NCBI RefSeq assembly: GCF_008831285.2
Contig: NW_022204971.1
Location: 1 to 53,489, forward strand
Reading direction: 5' to 3'
DNA length: 53,489 bases
DNA from: Nymphaea colorata
Lineage: Eukaryota; Streptophyta; Magnoliopsida; Nymphaeales; Nymphaeaceae
Shown: positions 45,741 through 53,489 of the stretch, piece after piece
How the letters are laid out: each line of letters starts with the position of its first letter
Numbering within the stretch: position 1 is the first letter of the stretch
Notes under the pieces: generated by a model
Database searches by the model: none
Told to the model about the DNA's origin: nothing
The model's input: the letters and a program-made list of their open reading frames with translations, nothing else
Made by a program: the position numbers and the translations under genes

Positions 45741-48346
45741 ATGTCCGTATTTGATTTCTATGATCGGGAGGGTGTTTCAACTTTTCGGAGACTATTATCA
45801 TCATTTCCTGACCCAATCATAATTAAATTTATATCGTCGATGAAGAAGGGAGGCAAGTTCAGCGAAATCGTACAACTAAAATAGCCCATTTCCCACCCTG
45901 CCACTCCCCTATTCGCCAATCTCAACATCTTTGCCGATATTTTCTACTCCAAATGCCCACGCATCCCCTCTTCCCTGCCCGTACTGTTCGCGGAAAAACA
46001 ACCAGGAAGGCCTCTCCCTCTACGGTTCGACATCAAGTCCTTTCATGGTACTTCAGGCAATCAAATGATGCAGGAGCATATCGTTGAGAAAGGCTTCTGT
46101 ATCATTTTCTTGATCAATTACCGATAACATAGGTTTCGCCATCTCGATGCAACCCACAGGAAAAAGGCAACCGCCATAAAGAACACCAACTTCTTGAACA
46201 GCTTTTGTAGATGCCTGCCCGCCAGAGCCGCAAATATGGAATTCAATCTTGAAACTGGAAAAGCCATACAGATCCCTTCCACCTCCCCCGATGATTTTTT
46301 CGAAAGAGTAATAAGGGGAAGCAAGGTCGGCTGGTGCTCTGAGCCGTGCTTTACTTCACCGAGGAAGTAGTGTAAGGGGAGGGATGTTGGAGTGGCTTGA
46401 CGAAATTGCCCATTCTAAATTATTCGAATATAATTGTGACGGTGAGGATAATTTACTCTGGTACAGTTCTAAGGCTTTCCGACCGCTCTCGCATGCGCTT
46501 GCTAACGAACTGGAGAAGCAAATTCTCAAGACCTACTACCAAAAAAGCAATAACTTTGTGGAAATTGAAGAATTGAGAGATTTTTTGATGAAAAATAACA
46601 AATCTTCACTTGTGGAGGCTCTGGAGATACCCCTGAGCTAGTTTCTGGAAAGGCCAGAGAAGGATTTGAATAGATTGCTGGAAAAGATAAGGATTGAATA
46701 GGACAAGCTGCATGCCATCAATGCTGAAAAATTGTTCCTCCAGATGTAGAACGAGACAAAGATAAAGAGAAACAGGAGGAAGGCGAGGAGGAGAAAGGAT
46801 AACTCTTCGAATAAAGCATAAGGAACAACAATGTAATAAAGCCCAAGTCCAATTCTATAAAGCGATGAGTCAAAAATTACAATCCAATCTCCAACAAAAA
46901 GCGAACAGTTGAGCCACAGTGCAGAATCAATTATCTCAAGTCCTTCGAATAAGAATGAAGGCTAAGAAATTGCTTACTAGGACAATAGCATTCTAACAGT
47001 AGCCATTTCATAACCTGAAAAAGATGAGGAGTCATTAAAATAATGCCATTCATAGCATCATCAATCCACGAACTAAAACTAAAAATCTATCTCTAAGTCA
47101 GAAAGCACATCACATCTCGACTAAACATTCCACCACGAGGAAGTGCCCAACAATCATCTCATCTCAGATTAAATCAAGTAGGAAAAGATTAGAAAGAGAA
47201 GGAAGAGAAAAGTGAAGCGGGAACAGTAGGCTTTATAGGAACTCAGGACGTAGATTTGCCATAAATTCATGACAAGACAACTGGAAAACATAAGCTAAAT
47301 CATCAACACATCCACTAACAAGATGCTTGAAGCCAGAGTGATGGCCTTTTAAAGAGTCCGCATCCTCATCCAGAATAACTATCCCTTCTCCAACGCTGTG
47401 CTGTTTGGCTCTAACGCGATTGGCCTCGCTCTTCCAGCCTCCGATGTGGACATCCTGGTAGTGGGATTCCAAATATCCACCCGTGCTGATTGCGGATAGC
47501 TTCTCAAGCATATCGGCTACTTGATTTCCTGTATGGAATGGGCAGTGAGTTGCGAACTATATGCAAATGCCAAGGTCCCAGTGCTTAAGTTGGAAATCGA
47601 TACTTCTGTGCCATTCATGCAGCTCAAGGGAGCAAAAGGATCAATAATACTTACCAGCATTTCGAGCTACAAACTGAAAAAGAGATGATAGTTAAGGTTG
47701 ATATCACCATCAACGTGGAGGGCATCAGCAGTGGAGGCTATGAGTCTACTCTCCTGATGAAGAAGTGGCTTTAGAGGTTCCCTTTTGCACAAAAAATAGT
47801 CATCCTCTTCAAGCATCTGCTGTCGTATAGGCATCTCAACGAAAACTATAGAGGAGGCATCGGCTCATACTGTCTTTTCGTCATGGTGCTTGCTTACATC
47901 CAGTAACACCCCAAATGCATCGAAAACTAACTCTCCAGAACCTTCGTTGACTTGCTTGTCTGGTACTCCGAAACATTCAATAACTAGAAATAGATCGTAT
48001 GGCTTCGCGAAGACGGGCCCAGTTTCGTCTCCTAGGACGATTACCATAAGCTATTCGACGATGTAGAGGAGCGTAAGGGAATTTTGAGGCTTGTAGATCC
48101 AACCACCAGCAGAATAATGAGCGGAAGTTGCAGCGAATACATCAAAATAAAGGAATTTTTCAAGGAAATCCTCTAGAAGTTCAGTGACATCGAAGACATG
48201 ATGATTAGTAACTGAAAAGCACAAGCGAAAGCCACGCCGAGCTGGCAAAGCTTTTCCAAAATAGGCGGCAAAGTGAAAAGTGGTTCAAAAATGCAGAATA
48301 GAAGCACAGTTGGGCCTTGATGAACCTCATGGGGGTGCATTTGTGA
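45741..48346 (+). CDS. non-canonical poly(A)/U polymerase (Trf4/TUTase family)
   Basis: The C-terminal half is diagnostic: NNYPFSNAVLFGSNAIGLAL / PASDVDILVVGF is the nucleotidyltransferase GS...DxD core, VKVDITINVEGISSGG gives the third acid, and KKWLERFPFAQKIVILFKHL / GGIGSYCLFVMVLAYIE is the PAP-associated domain. Such enzymes add A or U tails to RNA. The frame is continuous upstream through an Asn/Ser/Lys-rich linker and, after one missing base near 46385, to MSVFDFYDREGVSTFRRLLS at 45741, so I treat 45741-48346 as one ~865-residue protein; the N-terminal ~290 residues are unrecognised and could be a separate gene. Stop is TGA 48344-48346 if one base is missing near 48214, otherwise TGA 48213-48215. 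Confidence 0.8.
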
Positions 48347-48453
48347 TAATTCGATATTCGGCAGAGGGGACAGGGGTGATAATATATGCGATGATTGTTT
48401 GATATGGTTGGTTAAACCAGTTCGAAATTAACTATCGGCAATTATAAATAGCA

Positions 48454-49705
48454 ATGAACCAGCACGCAGAGAGCTTCGACGAAGAAGTCAAGCCAAGAGT
48501 CCCCCCCGACGCCGACTCCATCGCTTGGAACGACCTCTTCCTCAGGGACGAGATTCGCCGAGCCATCAAGGAAATCAAGTTTGAACGACCGAGCCAGGTG
48601 CAGATGGAGGCCATTCCCTTCGCCCTACAAGGCTGCGACCTGCTCTGCCAGTCCAAGTCTGGAACCGGCAAGACCATGGTCTTCGTCCTCACCATCCTCA
48701 ACTCCCTGGTCGTCGACAAGGAGACCGGAATGTACGTGACCGGACAAGCGGTCATCGTGGTGAATACTCGGGAGCTGGCGCACCAGATCAACAAGGAGTT
48801 CCTCAAGCTGGGCAAGTACTTTCGGCAGCCGGCCCTGCGAGTCGGCTGCTACTTCGGCGGGATTTCGGTTATGGACAACTGCGAAGAGCTGGCAACGCTT
48901 CCACCTGTCCCCACATCGTGATCGGCACCCCTGGCCGTCTGCTCGACCTGACCCTGAGGGGATGGTGCCTATGGCAAAGGTAATTATTTTATTACCAAGT
49001 GCAGCTTTTTCGTGATTGACTAGTGTGACAAGGTACTGGACTCGGACATGCAAGACATCATCCGGCAGCTGATGAACAGGACCCCCTTCAGGAAGCAGGT
49101 GATGATGTTCAGCGCCACTCTCAGCGAGAAGAGACAGCTGGACTACAAGAAGTGGATGGTAAACCCCAAGATCATCCTGGTGGATGAGGGCAAACTGGTC
49201 CTCCACGGACTCACCCAGTTCTACCTGCGCGTCCCCGAAGAGCAGAAGTTCGAACGACTGATCCTGCTGCTGGACACGCTGGCCTTCAACCAGGTCATCA
49301 TCTTCACCAACCGCGTCGACAGGGCAAGAGACTCACGGACCTGCTCAACTGAAGCTCTTCAATCCCATCTGCGTCCACTCTGCCCTCAAGCAGGAGGAAA
49401 GGATCAAGAACTACGACCTGTTCAAATCCAACAGCTCGCGATTGCTGGTCGCCACTGATCTCTTCGGACGGGGGATCGACATCGAGAGGGTGAACCTGGT
49501 GATCAACTACGACTTCCCGCCTGACAGGGACACCTACTTGCACAGGGTGGGCAGGGCAGGCAGGTTCAATACTCGCGGACTGGCCATCAACTTCCTGAGG
49601 GGCGAGGGAGGCGACGACGAGGCAGTGCTGAAGGATGTGCAGAATGGCTTCCAAGTCAAAATCGAAGAGCTTCCCAACGAAATTGATCCTATGAAGTTTA
49701 TGTGA
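48454..49705 (+). CDS. DEAD-box RNA helicase, UAP56/SUB2 type
   Basis: Spliceosome assembly and mRNA export ATPase. ~411 residues, as in SUB2. Motifs in order: PSQVQ (Q motif), SKSGTGKT (motif I), NTRELAHQ (Ia), GTPGRLLDL (Ib), D-TAG-CD (motif II; DECD in UAP56/SUB2, TAG 49021-49023 = Glu), FSATLS (III), VIIFTNRVDRA (IV), LVATDLFGRGIDIE (V), YLHRVGRAGRF (VI) and the C-terminal ELPNEIDPMKFM. A 20-nt intron at 48980-48999 lies just before CSFFVID. Missing bases near 48895, 48962, 49325 and 49350. ATG 48454, TGA 49703-49705. Confidence 0.95.
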
Positions 49706-49979
49706 TCTCCTCCTAATATCAAGAACAGAGACATAGGCTATTGAAGGAATAAAGATGGAAAGACTATGCTCTTTCACATTAACTCCTTTATATTGTATAA
49801 ATTAATGAGACCATCAGAATCCATCGGTAATATTCTCTCCACGAAAACTAAGAGAATATTTGGAAATGCATAGTGGAGTATTGTATTGAGGCTATTATTA
49901 CTAGCTATTTTCATAGCATATACTCTTCTTAAATTTGGAGTCATCACCATATTACTATAAATATTTCAAAGGTGCGCCA

Positions 49980-51014
49980 ATGAGCTTCCTCAAAACTTGC
50001 CCATCTCAAGAACTTTTTCCAAACCAAAGCACCCCGCCGAAGGGAACACTGATGCCAGCAACTCCCTCACTTCCTCATTCAGTTCCAAGCAGGAAAAGGC
50101 AAACAACAATGACATCACTCAGACCAGCTTGAACAAATCTTGCCCTGCCATCCCACCAAAAGTTGAAGATGAGGAATCCATCGAAGACTACAGCTAAGAC
50201 CCCTTCTACAAGATATAATGGAAGGCCCACCAAAAACTTTCTAACTCTTCACTTAAAACCCTTACGATAGCAATACCAGAGTAGCTACTACCTTTCCGAT
50301 GGCTAGCAGCTACCAGAAAAGGAGGGAAGGGAGCTTTACAACAAGGAACAGCAACTTTCTCGAAAGAGAGAGAGAATAATGGACGAAGACCCATTGTAGA
50401 CAATCAGGGCTAGAGTCTACAAGAAGCAGATCCATTACAAACCTTTCCAAACTTATCCAAACGAAGAAGATGAAATAGTCGATCAATACTATTATGCAAA
50501 CGGCTGGCAATCACAAGAATCAACCTCGATAAGCCTCGAAAAGAAAAAGAACAAGAAGAAAAATCAATCGTCACTAAAATCCTCATCAGATCAAAGCCCA
50601 AACCAACACAACAATTTATTGGTCTTAAGACTGCATTCCCGATTTGGGTGATTTCAGGATCAACTACACTTTGGAGCAGATTGCAGCCATGACCTTTCAT
50701 CAGATATTTGCAGTCAAGACTTGGTCATCTACAATGAATACGCAAGCCTCCATTTCCTCTAGCCCGTCTCCCTCTACCGCAAAAACTTAGCCGACTGCTT
50801 GAAAATTACCAGCAGAGAGGTTACCATCCTTGACCCTGAGTGGAAAGACAAGCGAATTAGATTGATAGCCAACAAAGCAGCCCGGACTTCTAAGGGAGCA
50901 TGTCAGAAAAGTATATTCGATTCGGCTTTTGCCCTAGGCCTTTATAAGCAAACATTCGAGCACTTAACAGAAGCCATAATCTTCGACTACCCGAAGAAGC
51001 GTTTCAAACAATGA
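49980..51014 (+). CDS. unknown protein (~345 residues)
   Basis: ATG 49980 (MSFLKT) is the nearest start; coding then reads ISRTFSKPKHPAEGNTDASN, PKVEDEESIEDYS, later KEQELSRKRERIMDEDPLE, VYKKQIHYKPFQTYPNEEDE and a globular C-terminus VIYNEYASLHFLEPVSLYRK / DCLKITSREVTILDPEWKDK / LIANKAARTSKGACQKSIF, ending KKRFKQ at TGA 51012-51014. Acidic and low-complexity to residue ~220. Several missing bases; the start is uncertain. No family recognised. Confidence 0.5.
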
Positions 51015-51077
51015 TTCAATTTATTCTATTCCAGCCAATCCACGCAAAGACTATCATTTAATTGAATAATAATTAGC

Positions 51078-52520
51078 ATGTCGAATTTATCATTGCTGGT
51101 CGATTGCCACAAGATAATAAGTACAACCACCGTAACTAAGCCTGGCTGGAGGATAGGAAGAAACTTCGCAAGGATTGGTACAACTACCTCAAGGCTGCCG
51201 AGGAGAAGATTAAGACACTGCTGAAGGATCGCGAATGGGCCATCAACTACCCCGCAGTGCACAGCTATCTCGTGAGCAACTAGCAAAGTAAGGTGAGAGT
51301 GATGCTTAGATTTCAACTATAATGACGTGGCTGAGACTGTCGAACTGCTCTCAAAGACTAATTTGGGAGAAAAGAATATGATTTTCGGATACAGCAACAA
51401 GACGATGAAGGAATGGGCAACGCTCAAGAAGTACATGGAAAGCAATACGCTTAACTTGCTGAGCGTGGCCAAATTTATAGAGCAATCCTTGCGCTTCGAC
51501 CTGTAATCAAGTATCATTTAGACCCGCAGTCAGCAAATCGATTGAAGGATTGGACAACCAGCTGGCCACCCTGAAGAGGAAGATAGATTTCAACCAAAAC
51601 ACCATCTTCCAGCAGACCAACGCCCTAGCCAAGGAAAAAGTGATGCTGGGAGTGGACAACGAGCAGGAGCAAAAACTTACCATTTAGCAGCTGATCGAAT
51701 TCCTCATCAATAAGGGCCCTCAGCAGATCACCAAATTCGTCCAGCTATGCCAAAAACCGAGCATCTCAACTATCTCAACCACTATAACAACGTCAACCAG
51801 CAAAACCAGACAGAAAACGGCCTCGACGCACTCACCTACTTCATTTAAAATGGGGATTAGTTTCTGGAAGTCTCCAAAGACCCCTCCAACGAATAGAAAT
51901 ACAGGGGAGCCAAGAAATACAAAACCTTTGAAGAGTGGAAAGGATCGAACGAGTGGGACATTTAAATCGAGGGTAGTTCAGGAGAGAGAAGAACTCGAGC
52001 TTTCAACCATCATATAGAACAGGTAGTTCAGACAGCAGCTCCTCTACAATCTGAACGAAGTAAACTGTCCACTACATAGCTTCTCTACTTCTACAAGGGA
52101 ATCAAATACGAAATCACGTCAGCCGGCAAAGGACTAGTATTCTAGAGTGATGGCTTCAAGGGAAAGACAGTCGTGGAGGGAGAAGCCAACGTCGCCATTG
52201 CCGAACTGGAGGAAATCATTAACTTCCTGACATCAAGAAGATTGACCGTGCCATTGTAGTTGAAATCGTCCAAAAAGGCATACCAAGTGCTGGTGGGCCA
52301 GTTCGGTGGCTACGAGGCGAACATTGCCACTATGCAGGAGCAAATTCTAACCTACAGGCAGCAAATCCAATAGATTGAAGTGAAGCGGCAGCAATAGGCT
52401 GAGAGATTGCAATGGCTGAGGGCGAAAGTGGTCCGAAGCAAGAGCAAGTGCGAAGGATGGCTGACTGATCTGGTGAAGAAGGACGTTAAGATAACAGGAT
52501 AGATCAACAAACTATAATGA
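51078..52520 (+). CDS. unknown partly coiled-coil protein (~475 residues)
   Basis: ATG 51078 (MSNLSLLVDCHKIIS). After a break near 51135: AWLEDRKKLRKDWYNYLKAA, DREWAINYPAVHSYLVSN, a 22-nt intron at 51288-51309, then DVAETVELLSKTNLGEKNMI, LDNQLATLKRKIDFNQNTIF, DEFLEVSKDPSNEEKYRGAK, a beta-like part IKYEITSAGKGLVF and a C-terminal coiled coil EEIEVKREEEAERLQWLRAK, ending GEINKLE at TGA 52518-52520. Several missing bases. Convergent with the subtelomeric gene, 37 bp between stops. Function unknown. Confidence 0.55.
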
Positions 52521-52557
52521 TCGTGCATATAGAGATGTAAGCAAGGAAATGGCTGGT

Positions 52558-53372
52558 TCATGATTGGATGTTCATATCAGGATTGTTGATGATGGCATTG
52601 ATGAGGGATTCCCTTTTCAGCTTGTTGACATGCTTCATTCTTTACTATTCGATCTCAGTGATAGATTCCAAGCAGGTTTGGTATTAGAACAAAGTCCCTA
52701 CGATTGGACTGGTGATGAAGAAGGTGATGGCGAGGGCGATCACATTTGCTTCCATACTACTCTGCTATTCAGGACGTAATTCATCTGCACGCCGAAGACT
52801 TATTTCATCAACTATTGCTCACTCTTTTATTAGAATGCTTTTCTTGTTGATATGTTCATTTCTCCACTTTACCCTTTCTATGCTTCTTCTTTTGGCTTTC
52901 CTCCATCGATCTTCTTGCCAACCAAACTCATTTCCTTCTCATAATCGAACACAATGTCATAGTACTAGGGAATGTTGTATGGTCTACTTCTGATAGAAAC
53001 ACTTCATTTTCTTTTTTCACCTTTATCTTTCCCAAGTTTATCTCGGCTAGGTAGTTGTTGTTATTGACCTATAGGCCCATCGTTGTGCTGAGTGATGCTA
53101 TCTTTGGCTATATTTTGGGATTGAGGAGGTCAATTTATTCTGAGTGAGGATGTCTCTTTGGAAGTTGTCTATGCCTGTGATTGACCGATCTTCCAAGCCT
53201 TGCATTTTCACTTTTTCATATGTGTCCTCCATGAGGCTAACCTCTCCTATCTCTATATCAGCGCATCTGAAGGTCCCTCTTCTTTTTTCTATTTATTCTC
53301 GCTAAAAGAGGAAATTATATTGAGTTTCAATGCTCTCCTTGAAGATTTGACTATTCTGCCGATGATCATCAT
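52558..53372 (-). CDS. subtelomeric single-pass membrane protein (~270 residues)
   Basis: ATG at 53372 (MMIIGRIVKSSRR) or a nearby alternative, then charged helical sequence (DIEIGEVSLMEDTYEKVKMQ), VNNNNYLAEINLGKIKVKKE, YDIVFDYEKEMSLVGKKIDG, a hydrophobic helix (VIALAITFFITSPIVGTLF) and a coiled C-terminus ITEIEEERMKHVNKLKRESL, ending DMNIES/Q-S at TGA 52560-52558. Four or so missing bases. The gene points away from the chromosome end and its start codon is only 38 bp from the first telomeric repeat, so its promoter must be extremely short or lie within the telomere junction. No family recognised. Confidence 0.5.
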
Positions 53373-53410
53373 AATGATTCAATATTAATAATCTTTTAAA
53401 ACAAAATAAT

Positions 53411-53489
53411 GGGGTTGGGGTTGGGGTTGGGGTTGGGGTTGGGGTTGGGGTTGGGGTTGGGGTTGGGGTTGGGTTGGGGTTGGGTTGGG
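53411..53489 (+). repeat. macronuclear telomere, (GGGGTT)n with GGGTT variants
   Basis: 79 bases made of about ten GGGGTT units followed by a mix of GGGGTT and GGGTT, running to the end of the window. The G-rich strand is at the 3' end as expected of a right telomere. GGGGTT is the repeat of Tetrahymena, Paramecium and relatives (Oligohymenophorea), unlike TTTTGGGG of spirotrichs. The shorter units near the tip could be telomerase slippage or read error. Confidence 0.98.

Noticed and set aside
32919-49023. Loss of catalytic Glu (to Gln) in the helicase DECD and kinase HRDIKPEN motifs
   Set aside because: It arises only if TAA/TAG are translated as Gln; the Glu reading restores every motif at once and is simpler than several inactivated enzymes.
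1-53489. CRISPR arrays, rRNA, tRNA or insertion sequences with inverted repeats
   Set aside because: No regular spaced repeats, rRNA cores or convincing cloverleaf sequences were seen; a nuclear ciliate chromosome would not hold CRISPR. A short tRNA in an intergenic spacer could be missed by eye.
1-53489. Tetrahymena or Paramecium as source, from the T2G4 telomere
   Set aside because: GC content is far higher than in those AT-rich genomes, introns are shorter, and the sense-stop codons behave as Glu and not Gln.

Overview
The window is the right-hand end of a ciliate macronuclear chromosome. It finishes at 53411-53489 in a telomere of GGGGTT repeats with a few GGGTT variants, G-rich strand 3'-terminal. 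The left edge has no telomere, so it is a cut and not an end. Genes are packed on both strands with intergenic gaps of about 40-300 bp; no gene-free stretch clearly exceeds 300 bp.

Reading needs three rules that I worked out from the genes. (1) TAA and TAG are sense codons and only TGA stops. At sites where a family needs glutamate (DECD box of a UAP56/SUB2 helicase, HRDIKPEN of an Aurora-like kinase, FYVHES of alpha-tubulin acetyltransferase, P4-ATPase) the codon is TAA or TAG, while family-conserved glutamines are CAA/CAG. This is the pattern of the peritrich nuclear code (UAA/UAG = Glu), so the organism is most likely a peritrich ciliate; T2G4 telomeres also fit the wider oligohymenophorean group. 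(2) Introns are tiny: usually exactly 20 nt, seen range about 16-22 nt with a few of 35-43 nt, GT...(T)AG. (3) Many genes are broken by the apparent loss of one base, usually in a short homopolymer; each break is repaired by adding one base. I take these as assembly errors. Coordinates of multi-break genes are therefore outer limits.

Layout: 1-6156, mainly minus strand: a small unknown gene, a ~1250-residue coiled-coil protein and a helical-repeat protein. 6248-12957, plus: P4-ATPase flippase, a basic low-complexity protein, a phytanoyl-CoA dioxygenase-like oxygenase and an unknown protein. 13145-19147: SUMO, a Ser/Thr kinase (minus), and four small unknown or coiled-coil genes. 19190-24377: alpha-tubulin acetyltransferase, Ubc E2-variant (MMS2/UEV type), an unknown gene, an ABHD1/3-type hydrolase lacking its catalytic serine, and a RING/B-box/coiled-coil/LRR protein. 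24460-31684: coiled-coil protein, a p24-like membrane protein, a double-CDGSH iron-sulphur protein, a TPR protein, a small mitochondrial-type membrane protein and a large unknown. 31964-40670: a 68-residue protein, an Aurora-like kinase, an IQ-DH-PH-PX RhoGEF, a Tc1/mariner-derived gene with degraded DDE residues, a coiled-coil protein and a PX protein. 40698-52520: two coiled-coil proteins, a non-canonical poly(A)/U polymerase, the UAP56/SUB2 helicase and two unknowns. 52558-53372: a membrane protein whose start codon lies 38 bp from the telomere.

There is no operon logic. Themes that recur are cilia and cytoskeleton (tubulin acetyltransferase, many coiled coils, RhoGEF), membrane lipid and phosphoinositide handling (flippase, two PX proteins), ubiquitin/SUMO (SUMO, UEV, RING protein) and RNA processing (SUB2 helicase, nucleotidyltransferase). 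All calls were made by eye.
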